A program made the translations under genes and the position numbers. Positions 1 through 8,336 of a stretch of 64,000 bases of DNA are shown piece by piece (position 1 is the first letter of the stretch; every line of letters begins with the position of its first letter). The stretch is from Rhynchopus sp. YZ270_cl-10. Lineage: Eukaryota > Euglenozoa > Diplonemea > Diplonemida > Diplonemidae. Under the pieces are notes generated by a model. It had not been told where the DNA came from. It did not search any database and was given only the letters and a program-made list of their open reading frames with translations. Location of the stretch: positions 186,001-250,000 of the forward strand of contig OZ037859.1 of assembly GCA_964035575.1 (NCBI GenBank), in the 5' to 3' direction.

Positions 1-3000
1 CCTTTGCCACCGGGCTTGCAGGTCTTGCTCAGCTTGCCGTTCGAGTCCACGCAGTTCTCGTTACACCAGTCGCGGGTCACGTCAGCGGTGGCAGCGACCC
101 ATCCCGAGGCACATCCGCTCTTGGAGATGGGCACAACAGGCTTGGGTGTGCACGGGCTCGGGGGGATGTACGAGTCCTTCTTGCACTCCAGGGTACGCGT
201 GCCGTAGTCGTTGACAAGGCAGCTCGGTGTGAGTCCGCCCCATTCGCAGACGTAGCCGTCGATCTTCTTGAAGTCCATCGGGAGGTCGTTCCACTTGCCG
301 CTTGGGTAGTAGAAGTGGACGAAGTCCTCACCCGCCTTCTTGCACGATCCTGCACAGGAGCCGTGGTAGTCGTCGGGCTGGTTCCTTGCCCAGTTAGTGT
401 AGTCGAGTGGTGTGCCGATGACACCCTGGTGGGTGCCCTTACCAGTCTTGGTCCAGTCAGCCAGGTCGAACGTTGCCGCAGGGCAGGACGGACCAGAGCA
501 CGCCTCAGGGCCAGTGACCCACTTGAACTTGCCCTCCTCCTCCATGTCGCTGGCACCCATCCACCCTTTGCCGCAGATCTTGTTGCGTGCGGCGGACTGC
601 TCCTGCTTGTCCGTGACGGTGATGAGGTAACCCTTCTGTCCAAGCACCTCCTTCGCCTCGCAGGCCTTGCGTGCGTCGTCCCAAGAGATCCCCCTCTGTG
701 CGTAGTACGCGTAGCGGTGGCCCTTCTTCTTCGACGAGCAGAACCCATCCCCGAATGCAAAGGTGAAGCTGCGGTCCGAGCATGTGTTCGCCTTCGTCAC
801 GAAGACCACCTCCGAGAGTGCCTCGGTCATCTGTGCCAGCGTCTTGCCCCTGCCCTTGAGGTAGAGCACACCTGTCGAACGCTGGAAGGACACACGCAGG
901 CCCATCTTCTTGCATGCGGGGCAGGCAAGCACGTCACTCTTCTTAACGTACCCGTCCTCAATGTTGATGCTGACGGAGTCCACAACTGTGTCGCACGACT
1001 TGTCGCAGGTGTTGTTCTGGTGGAGCTGGTCGCACGTAAGTTCAACAAACGGCTTGACCTCCTTCCCAAGGAAGAAGATGTTTGCCTGTCCTGTGGCAGA
1101 GCCGGGCACGGGCACGAAGTTTCCGGTCTTGGTGATGGTCCTGTTGACCTGCGCCCCGCCCTGGTAGCTCTTGATGTAGTTCCCCCAGCGCGAGTTCGGG
1201 TCACAGCATCCGTGAAGCACCTTCTCCGGGATGTCGTCGATCTCAAGGTTGAAGAAATGGTCCTCCACAGGCCTGGAGAGGATTGGGCGCAGCTTCTGCT
1301 CCGCCTTCGTGTCGATGCTGTTGTGCGTGTTGAAGCGGCGCACCACCACACCGAACACGACCACGTCCTGTGCGTCGAGCTTGTTGAAGATGGTCTTCGT
1401 GTCGGGCACGTCGTGGATCTCGCCGTCAGAGATGATGATAACCGCACGCGGGCGAGAGTTGTCCTCGAACATGTTCGACGCCATCTCCAGACCCCTGCGC
1501 ACCATCGTCCCCTGCGCGATGAACTGGTCCTCATGCCACGCGATGTCCTTCAGCAGCTCCGACTCCTTTCCGGACAGCATTCCCCCAGTGGTGCCCCTCA
1601 TGTTCGAGGTTGTCGTCTTTGCGTAGGAAACATGCGGGGTACGTCCGTACTTGTAGTAGGGGCGGGTGGTGCCGTACTTGGACGAGAACTGGACGATACC
1701 GACACGCACACCTGCCTCAGGCTTCTCTCCTGCAGCAGTGTTGCTAAGGGGCAGGTCCTTGACCCAGTCTGCAAGCATCTCGGTGAGGGCGTAGAAACCG
1801 TGGCTGTGCTTTGTGAAGGACTTCTTCATGGAGCCAGACCCGTCGATGACGAGCACGACGTCAAGGCTCTTGCAGGACATCGAGCAGCTGCCGTGCACCT
1901 GCTTGCAGCACACTGCCTCAGAGTCGTACAGGTTGTCGCGGTCCGAACACTTAGTGACGCCGGTCACGTTCACCTCCCTGCACGAGCGGACGGGCGACGG
2001 GGTCGACGACGACGAAAGCACAGCGTTCTCCCAGCACGTCAGCGGTGGCGGGGGCTTGCTGCAGCCGCAGTCAAACCCGTTGCCCGCCTCGCAGCACTCC
2101 TCCTGTGTGGGCCACACATCAGTCCCCATCGTCCAGTCGCACGCGCTTGCATCCTCGACACAGTCACGTGTGGGCCACCACTTTCCGGGCCTGAAGCACT
2201 TCCCAGTAGGGGTCGGCTCGGGTGCGCATCCCTTGCTGTGCCCGTTGCCGGGGCGGCAGCACTCCTCCATTGTGGGCCACACACCAGACGCCCAGCTGCA
2301 GGCAGCGTCCTGGTGCTCACACTCACGGGAGGGCGTGTACTTGCTTGCGACGAAGCAGCCTGGAGGTAGCTCTGTGCCGATGCACACACCCTGCTCGCAC
2401 TTGTCGCCATCAGTCTGGTCGTTGCCGTCGTCGCAGACGCTGCCGTCGGGCAGGGGCGGGTTGACGCAGAGTCCCGTCTTCGGGTTGCACACACCCTCCT
2501 CGAAGCAGGTGGGGGGTGAGTCGCAGACCTGGCACACGGGCACGGTCGGGAGGCACACGGCGTTGAGCACAGGGGTGATGAGCTGGCACTCCGCGTAGTC
2601 GGTGCCGTCGGGTGTGCACACCACAGTCTCGCCAGTGTAGTGGATCTTGAAGATACCAATGCAGCCACCGTCAACGTACAGGTTACCCTCAGGCGTCAGG
2701 CCGAACCCTCCGCTGCCGGGTGGACCTGCAGCCAGCTTGAAGGTGCACGTTGCGTCGCCGTAACGCTCCTCCACAGACACAGCACAGGTACGTCCAATGC
2801 ACTCACCCTGCACGCACGCGTCCTGGATGGTGTCTGCGTCACCGTCGTCGCACACAGTCCCGTCAGCAAGAATGGGCTTCGTGCACAACTCCGGCGCAAT
2901 AGCCAGCCCAGGGTTGCACACACCAGCACTGTGACACTGGTCCGGCTCGCACACCACGCCCGCGCACAGGTCCTCACCCGTGCACACGCCGTTGTTGCAG

Positions 3001-5816
3001 GTGTCAGGGGAGGTGGAGGCGAGTCCGTCGTTGCAAGGTGTGTCCACAGGTGCAAACTCAGGAACACACTCCCCAGTGGCACGGTTGCAGGTGTTGGAGA
3101 CGTGGCACTGTCCCAGAGGGCAGGTGACGTTGAGGCAAAGGTCCGTGCACTTGCCCAACATGCAGATTGCGCCGTACGATGTGCACGGTGTGCCGTTGGG
3201 CTCGAGTGCAACTGCTTCACACACGCCGGTCTGCATGTTGCACTCGGCGATGGTGCATGAGGTCTGCGTGTCTGTGCAGTCGACGTTGGCGCAGAGGTTC
3301 TCACCACGGCACGTGCCCTGTCCGTCGCACATGTCGTTCATGGTCATGTTGTTGCCGTCGTCGCACGTCTGCGTAACAGGGGAGAACGCATCGGTGCACA
3401 GCCCGTTGTTCGCGTCGCACTCACCCATCTCGTGGCACTGCGACAGCTTCACGCACACAACATCCGTGCAAAGCGGGACACCCACACAGTTGTGGTCAAG
3501 GTCGCACTTCGTGTACTTCATCAGAGGCTGTGAAGTGTCGTTGCAAGGAGACCCCATCGGGCGGTAGTGGTCGCTGCACGTCCCTGTGGTGGCGTCGCAC
3601 TCCCCTTCCAGGTGGCAGGGGGTTCTGGCAGGGCACTCCACGCCGTCACACTTGTTCTTCCCAACGCACTGTCCCGCCACACAGGTGTCGGGGGAGGTCT
3701 TCGCGTTCTTGTCATCGCAAGGAGTTCCGTCGAGCAGTGTGTACTTGCACTCCCCGGTGGCACTGTCGCATCCCTGGGTCGTGGCGCACTGAACATCCTG
3801 TGGAAGGTCGCAGTTCACGTTGGCACATCTGTCAGTTCCGACGCACTCCCCACGCAGGCACTTGTCGTCAAATGTGTTGGCGTTGCCGTCATCGCAGACA
3901 GTGTCAACTGCCCTGTTCTCGATTATGCACTCACCATTGATACAGGTTGCCTTCTTGCACGGGAGGTCTGTGACGCAGTTCGCGTTGTTCATGGTGCGGC
4001 ATATGGGTGTACCGGTGCAGGTACCGTCGGCAAGGCACATGTCGTCTGAGGTGGTGTCGTCACCGTCGTTGCACATGGCAAGCGGCATCTTCACAGGGTT
4101 GCTGCAGGTTCCGGTGAACTTGTCGCACACACCCACCGAGTGGCAGTCGCTCTTTGCGGTGCATGTGACATCCTTGCATTTGTCCTCACCCACGCAGAAG
4201 CCCATCACACACTTGTCGTTCACAGTGTTATCAAGCTTGTCGTCGCAAACGCTTCCTTCCGGTGCGTCGGCGTAGGTGCACTTCCCTGTGGCATCCTGGC
4301 AAACACCTGCAAGCTTGCAAGGAGTGTCGCCCTTCATTGCTGCGCAGTCAACTCCGTCGCAGGTGATGCAGTCATCGTCCTGGTCGGTGTGCGACTTCTT
4401 CAGCTCAATACACTGTCCGTTGTAGCAGATGACCGTGTAGCACTTGTTTTGCGGGGCTGGGCAATCCTGCGTGTTGCAGACAGGCTCTCCAATGCACGCG
4501 CCGTCCTTGGTGCACTTGTCACCGATGCTGTGCAGGTCGCCATCGTCACAGGGAGTGTCTTCCGGCATGTACACGGGAACACAACTGTTAGTGAGAGGGT
4601 CGCAGTTGTACGACTCCAGGCACTTGGCTCCCTGAGCGTGGCATGTTCCAGACATGCAAACCTGTTCACCGGTGCACTTACCAGCCACGCACTTGTCGGG
4701 CGATCCTGGGTTTGTGAGGGAGTTACCGTCGTCACAGTCAGTTCCGTCGGGCTTGTTGGTACGGACGCACTCTCCAGAGTTGATGTCGCACTCGGACATT
4801 GTGCACTGGCTTGAGCTCGATGTGAGGCAGGAGTCACCACGGCTTGTGCAGGGGTTGATACCGTAGCACCCTCCGAAGCCATCGCACTCGTCGTTGAGGG
4901 TATGGTCGTTGCCGTCGTTGCAGCTGAGGTCGACGGTGTTGGCACTGGTCTTCTCGGGCTCGGAGCAGATGCCGGTGGCTTCGTCGCACTTGCCGACAAG
5001 GTGGCACTGAGTCTTTGCCACACACACGACGTCTGTGCAGAGGCTGGGGGCAACACACACACCCGCCGTGCAGATACCCTGGCCGCCTTGGCTGGTCGTG
5101 CACGAGGTGCTTCCGGCGACCTGCAGGTAGTTGCACTGACCGTTCTGCGCGTCGCACTGAGCGTTTGGCTGGAAGCACGTCTTGTCGGGGCAGACCACCT
5201 TGAAGCACTGGTCGATGGGGTCACCCTTGGCACCGAGGTTCTCGACGGAGAAATCGAGGTCCCTCTTCGCGTTGAAGATGCATTTGTACCCAGCGTACAT
5301 CTCACCTGCCACCATGGAGTTGTCGGGGTCCTCGCCGTCGCACTTCATGCAGGCAACCTGCGTGGCACTCCTCCAGAGGGTGTTCATCATGTTGTTAATG
5401 ATGAAGGGGGGGTTCTTGTCGTCGTCGCGTGCACGCCACCTGTCGTATGCGAGCTGGTTGCGGGTGGGGTCTGCGACCTTTGCGTTGAAGGCGTAGGAGA
5501 TGCTGGGCTTGTCGCCTGCGGGCCACTTCTGGGCGTCCTGGGTGTTGTACATGTGGCCGAACGAGACCTGCCCGGCTGCGGTGGTGACGTCCGTGGTCAT
5601 AGACTCGATACGGCAGGTAGGCAGCACGTTGTCCTTCGTCACGTCCGACTCGGGCACCAGCAGGGACGGCTCCCACACCAACGCCTTCGCCCCGTACTGT
5701 GCACGAAGCGTGTTCATTGTTGACAGAATCGTGCTCCTCTCCGTCAGTGTCAGTTGGTTAATCACAACCGCCCCCTCAGTGAGGGCAGCAAGCCCCAGCA
5801 GCAGGGCCACACGCAT
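1..5816 (-). CDS. Giant secreted CAP-like / Cys-rich repeat / VWA / C-type lectin protein (3' end beyond window)
   Basis: One open frame of at least 1938 codons runs from the ATG at 5816 past base 1, so the C-terminus is missing. It starts with a signal peptide (MRVALLLGLAALTEG). Residues about 20-170 resemble a weak CAP/SCP domain (ILSTMNTLRAQYG, where CAP proteins usually have HN.LR). About 180-1140 is a long array of 40-45-residue Cys-rich repeats of the type GTPCDDGN..T..D.C..G.C.G. Two units ending WPT.EECC follow at about 1150-1260. A von Willebrand A domain begins at about 1307 with the metal-site motif DGSGS. A C-type lectin domain at about 1695-1857 carries QPD and WND, the usual galactose-type calcium and sugar residues. 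A further Cys-rich unit follows. By domain content it is an extracellular adhesion or prey/host-binding protein. Domains were recognised by eye; the CAP call is the weakest. Confidence 0.9.
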   Translation of the reverse strand, partial: MRVALLLGLAALTEGAVVINQLTLTERSTILSTMNTLRAQYGAKALVWEPSLLVPESDVTKDNVLPTCRIESMTTDVTTAAGQVSFGHMYNTQDAQKWPAGDKPSISYAFNAKVADPTRNQLAYDRWRARDDDKNPPFIINNMMNTLWRSATQVACMKCDGEDPDNSMVAGEMYAGYKCIFNAKRDLDFSVENLGAKGDPIDQCFKVVCPDKTCFQPNAQCDAQNGQCNYLQVAGSTSCTTSQGGQGICTAGVCVAPSLCTDVVCVAKTQCHLVGKCDEATGICSEPEKTSANTVDLSCNDGNDHTLNDECDGFGGCYGINPCTSRGDSCLTSSSSQCTMSECDINSGECVRTNKPDGTDCDDGNSLTNPGSPDKCVAGKCTGEQVCMSGTCHAQGAKCLESYNCDPLTNSCVPVYMPEDTPCDDGDLHSIGDKCTKDGACIGEPVCNTQDCPAPQNKCYTVICYNGQCIELKKSHTDQDDDCITCDGVDCAAMKGDTPCKLAGVCQDATGKCTYADAPEGSVCDDKLDNTVNDKCVMGFCVGEDKCKDVTCTAKSDCHSVGVCDKFTGTCSNPVKMPLAMCNDGDDTTSDDMCLADGTCTGTPICRTMNNANCVTDLPCKKATCINGECIIENRAVDTVCDDGNANTFDDKCLRGECVGTDRCANVNCDLPQDVQCATTQGCDSATGECKYTLLDGTPCDDKNAKTSPDTCVAGQCVGKNKCDGVECPARTPCHLEGECDATTGTCSDHYRPMGSPCNDTSQPLMKYTKCDLDHNCVGVPLCTDVVCVKLSQCHEMGECDANNGLCTDAFSPVTQTCDDGNNMTMNDMCDGQGTCRGENLCANVDCTDTQTSCTIAECNMQTGVCEAVALEPNGTPCTSYGAICMLGKCTDLCLNVTCPLGQCHVSNTCNRATGECVPEFAPVDTPCNDGLASTSPDTCNNGVCTGEDLCAGVVCEPDQCHSAGVCNPGLAIAPELCTKPILADGTVCDDGDADTIQDACVQGECIGRTCAVSVEERYGDATCTFKLAAGPPGSGGFGLTPEGNLYVDGGCIGIFKIHYTGETVVCTPDGTDYAECQLITPVLNAVCLPTVPVCQVCDSPPTCFEEGVCNPKTGLCVNPPLPDGSVCDDGNDQTDGDKCEQGVCIGTELPPGCFVASKYTPSRECEHQDAACSWASGVWPTMEECCRPGNGHSKGCAPEPTPTGKCFRPGKWWPTRDCVEDASACDWTMGTDVWPTQEECCEAGNGFDCGCSKPPPPLTCWENAVLSSSSTPSPVRSCREVNVTGVTKCSDRDNLYDSEAVCCKQVHGSCSMSCKSLDVVLVIDGSGSMKKSFTKHSHGFYALTEMLADWVKDLPLSNTAAGEKPEAGVRVGIVQFSSKYGTTRPYYKYGRTPHVSYAKTTTSNMRGTTGGMLSGKESELLKDIAWHEDQFIAQGTMVRRGLEMASNMFEDNSRPRAVIIISDGEIHDVPDTKTIFNKLDAQDVVVFGVVVRRFNTHNSIDTKAEQKLRPILSRPVEDHFFNLEIDDIPEKVLHGCCDPNSRWGNYIKSYQGGAQVNRTITKTGNFVPVPGSATGQANIFFLGKEVKPFVELTCDQLHQNNTCDKSCDTVVDSVSINIEDGYVKKSDVLACPACKKMGLRVSFQRSTGVLYLKGRGKTLAQMTEALSEVVFVTKANTCSDRSFTFAFGDGFCSSKKKGHRYAYYAQRGISWDDARKACEAKEVLGQKGYLITVTDKQEQSAARNKICGKGWMGASDMEEEGKFKWVTGPEACSGPSCPAATFDLADWTKTGKGTHQGVIGTPLDYTNWARNQPDDYHGSCAGSCKKAGEDFVHFYYPSGKWNDLPMDFKKIDGYVCEWGGLTPSCLVNDYGTRTLECKKDSYIPPSPCTPKPVVPISKSGCASGWVAATADVTRDWCNENCVDSNGKLSKTCKPGGK

Positions 5817-6361
5817 TGTGATGTTTTGTTTGTTATTCAAAGTGTTGTTTTCCTTTCGAAGGAAAGGGTCGGAGGTGTTTTTTTGTTTTTTTGTATCAGC
5901 CGCCCTGTCGTGGTGTAATAGAGACATTTAAAGAGGAGTCGCAGGCACAAAAGAAAACGAGGAAAAATACCATATTTCTTGTTATTTTGTTTCGTTCTTG
6001 ACATATGCCATTTTTTATCGTGTATAAAAAAGCGTGGATTTTGCCGAGGCAACGGCAAAGAAAACTTGAAAGATGAATGCACATACATTCAAATAAGAAA
6101 TAACGGGGTTGGGAAGAGAATATGGGATACAGTACAAATATCATGCACACCTTAAAAAGAACAGATGGTTCTTTTCTTTATTTAGATGCCCACGAAGAAC
6201 AGATTATAAAACACAACAAAAATTCTAATGAATGCAACACGCCCACATGCACTCCACCTAAAAGCACTACAAACCCTCTCGCACATTTCTATAATATAGT
6301 ACTATTCATGCGAACCAACTAAAACAAAAGACAAACGGGTTTTGTCATTACTGCGACACCT
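5817..6361. other. AT-rich spacer with one hairpin unit
   Basis: No gene is seen. The part next to 5816 is the leader of the giant protein gene. At 6059-6096 there is a copy of the dispersed hairpin family: leader GAAAACTTGAAAGATGAA followed by a stem GAATG / CATTC. Confidence 0.5.
6059..6096 (+). repeat. Hairpin-family unit
   Basis: It has the leader AAAACTTGAAAGATGAAT and an inverted pair GAATG ... CATTC around CACATA, and is followed by an A-rich stretch. It shares the leader with the copies at 33271 and 47369, but the stem sequence differs. Confidence 0.5.
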
Positions 6362-6811
6362 TCAATCATTCGAGAGGTTGAATATCTGGACCGTCCGGAT
6401 CTTCGAGGAGGACACGATGTTCTTCCCTGTCGGCATGACCGGGGGACGCACCTCGTACTCCCCTGGGGACACCTCGGTGTACCAGCGCGCAGTTTCCGCA
6501 GGCCACTTTTCATATCGCGAGGAGAAGCGTGGGACGGCAGGAAGCGTCTTGCTGGAGCCCTTTGTGTCTTCAGGTTTCTTGGATTTGCGTTCACGTGGTG
6601 CGCGCTCTGGGGAGCTGTATGCATAGCGTGAGTCGGCGCTGCCGTGCTGGCTGTCCGATACATACTGCGGCCCCGGATGGATCTCCCCAACCTGGTACTG
6701 CGGCAGCTTCTCCGTCTTCTTCTTTGATGAGGAGCTCTTCTTTGACTTCCTCCGCCTCCTCCTGCCGCTGGACGCATTCTGGTCAGAGTACACTCCCGGG
6801 GAGCTGGGCAT
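6362..6811 (-). CDS. Small basic protein of unknown function, 149 aa
   Basis: The frame is open from 6910, but the first 33 codons cover AT-rich spacer and a copy of a dispersed repeat. The methionine at 6811 (MPSSPGVYSDQN) is therefore taken as the start. Residues about 15-35 are an Arg/Lys/Ser tract (GRRRRRKSKKSSSSKKK) that could act as a nuclear or nucleolar signal. The C-terminal half is more ordinary and may be folded (RYEKWPAETARWYTEVSPGEYEV...). No family is recognised. High GC relative to the flanks and good third-position bias support real coding. Confidence 0.6.
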   Translation of the reverse strand: MPSSPGVYSDQNASSGRRRRRKSKKSSSSKKKTEKLPQYQVGEIHPGPQYVSDSQHGSADSRYAYSSPERAPRERKSKKPEDTKGSSKTLPAVPRFSSRYEKWPAETARWYTEVSPGEYEVRPPVMPTGKNIVSSSKIRTVQIFNLSND

Positions 6812-6888
6812 TGTTTCAAAAAGAGATTTGTAGTTATAACAACCTGATTTTGGAGGGAAGTCAAAAAGAGAAGGTAACAATGCAAACA

Positions 6889-6950
6889 CCTCATCGGCAG
6901 ACGCAGGCATAGTGGTTCTCCATGGGTTATCAAACCCCAGAGAGAGAGCA
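6889..6950 (+). repeat. Double-hairpin repeat with T-arm-like motif
   Basis: It matches the units at 12871 and 52205: GCAAACACCTC, then GCAGACGCAGGCA, then GGTTCTC..GGGTTATCAAACCCCAGAG. The second half is a hairpin. Its minus strand contains a sequence resembling a tRNA T-arm/B-box (GGGGTTTGATAACCC). It overlaps the long form of the neighbouring frame, which is why the shorter start at 6811 is preferred. Confidence 0.5.
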
Positions 6951-6995
6951 CTCTTCGTTGGTGTTGAGGGAGGTTGTATGAAAATATTAAAGCGT

Positions 6996-7023
6996 TTTTT
7001 TTTTTTTTTTTTTTTTTTTTTTT
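6996..7023. repeat. T homopolymer, about 28 bp
   Basis: An uninterrupted T run between two minus-strand genes. Such runs mark most spacers here and often border the hairpin units. Confidence 0.8.
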
Positions 7024-7093
7024 GGGGCTAGCGTTGGGAAGATTCCCCGCGTGATAAAAACCACGCCTTATTTTATCGAAAAATAAAAAAAGA

Positions 7094-7597
7094 TCAAAAG
7101 TCTGTCTCCCCCAGCATCATGTTAGATGTTTCAAGACCTTTTTCTCGGAGAAGCTGCTCGAGGCGGGTCTTCTCTGAAGGGATTGGGACAACGATGCCGA
7201 GCCAGCCGTTCTCTGCGTAGGACGTCCGCAGCAGGTCGGGGTTCTGGATGAGCTCTTCGTTAAGTTCTATCATTGTGCCGGTCACGTTCGCGTGGATGCG
7301 GAACCTGCGTTCCCCTTGCACATAGGCGTCGCACACAACAGTCTCGTGCCGTGTGCTCACACCACCACGTTTCCGCTTGCCCTTAGTCTTCACTGCCTCC
7401 AAACGACTCTCCCCCTTCTTCGCGCTCTTCCCCACCTCAAAGTCCACCCGCTCCACCTTCAGGTTCTCCTTGATGATTGGATGCTCCGCAGAGAGCGTCA
7501 CCACACACAGCCCGTTCAGATGCAGCGCGCAGATCTGCTCACCTCCGTACAGTCGCGCTTCCTGTGGGGTGGGGAGGGGGGTAAACTGTGATGACAT
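7094..7597 (-). CDS. ABITRAM (FAM206A/Simiate)-like protein, 167 aa
   Basis: The frame opens at 7642, but the methionine at 7597 (MSSQFTPLPTPQEARLYGG) fits best because the codons upstream are AT-rich leader. Two stretches match the family as I remember it: ICALHLNGLCVVTLSAEHPI near the N-terminus (human [20 protein letters not shown]) and GTMIELNEELIQNPDLL near the C-terminus (human GRLMEVNENILHKPSIL), followed by GWLGIVVPIPSE (human GYIAVVLPKFEE). Length is close to the human protein (about 180 aa). A basic insert (KTKGKRKRGG) lies in the middle. In animals ABITRAM is reported to bind actin and act in nuclear speckles; its role in protists is unknown. It lies in a same-strand array with 280 bp before the next gene. 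Confidence 0.8.
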   Translation of the reverse strand: MSSQFTPLPTPQEARLYGGEQICALHLNGLCVVTLSAEHPIIKENLKVERVDFEVGKSAKKGESRLEAVKTKGKRKRGGVSTRHETVVCDAYVQGERRFRIHANVTGTMIELNEELIQNPDLLRTSYAENGWLGIVVPIPSEKTRLEQLLREKGLETSNMMLGETDF

Positions 7598-7764
7598 TTT
7601 TTTTCCCAACATTTCGTCGGTAGGGTGGAAAAACCACACCAAACCACCGGAATTTGATAATATTTTGCACCTTTTTCGGCTTTCATTTAGGGACCCACAT
7701 CACAGAAAAAAAAAAGTGACATTTTGCATTCATGAGGTGTGTCGTAGGGAATTTTAAAAAAAAG

Positions 7765-8136
7765 TTATGTGGGGTTGGGGGCATTCCATACCATAGGGAT
7801 GTTCGCATAGTACCGCTCTGTGTAGTGCTTGAAGGGGGGGCGGCGTCTGTGGAGAAGGGCTGCGTCGTCTGTAGGGGTCGAGATGGCGTCATGCTTGCGC
7901 TTTTGCGGGGAGGTGACGGCTTCATTGGTATCAGTGGTGACGGTGGCAGGGGCAGCAATGGCGGTACCAGGAGTGTCTGTCGCAATATTAGATGTGCTTG
8001 CAGCAGCGTCAGTGGTGGGTATGCTTGTAGTGGTGGTGGTGGTGGTTTCAGAAGGATCCGTGGCAGTGGCCGTGATAGTGGTGGCTACTGCCATCGTCTC
8101 CTCTACCTTCCCACAAGCCTCCTCTTTTTGTGACAT
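7765..8136 (-). CDS. Small Thr/Ala-rich protein, 123 aa, possibly continuing through an intron
   Basis: The ATG at 8136 (MSQKEEACGKVEETM) is preferred to the in-frame ATG at 8208, which would translate AT-rich leader. Residues about 20-75 are a low-complexity Thr/Ala/Ser tract. The C-terminal 45 residues (SPQKRKHDAIS..RRRPPFKHYTERYY) are basic and aromatic and look folded or ligand-binding. No family is recognised. Near the end the codons for IPM run into GTATGG on the minus strand, which could be a splice donor, so the annotated end may be wrong. A CAG after a T/C-rich run lies 23 bases before the ATG. Confidence 0.5.
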   Translation of the reverse strand: MSQKEEACGKVEETMAVATTITATATDPSETTTTTTTSIPTTDAAASTSNIATDTPGTAIAAPATVTTDTNEAVTSPQKRKHDAISTPTDDAALLHRRRPPFKHYTERYYANIPMVWNAPNPT

Positions 8137-8336
8137 ATTAGGGGGGTTGTTTTTCTCTGTAAAATTTGAGTTGAAAAAATGTTGAAAAATACAGAATATA
8201 TCACTCAAATTCCCCCCCCTCCTTTTTTTTTCAAAACAACCTAAAAAAACACCACATTTTGGAATCTAGAAACTCCGTTTTTTGTGCTGCAACCCCCCCC
8301 TTAAAGGGTCCCCCCCTTTCCCTTCATGTTTCACCC

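Noticed and set aside
315-2369. 684-codon plus-strand open frame
   Set aside because: It is antisense to the Cys-rich/VWA/lectin gene, is rich in Arg/Leu/Val/His and contains no domain. It is a shadow of high-GC codon use.
5837-6322. Short frames upstream of the giant gene (83, 84 and 66 codons)
   Set aside because: They are AT-rich, overlap each other and a hairpin unit, and show no coding composition.
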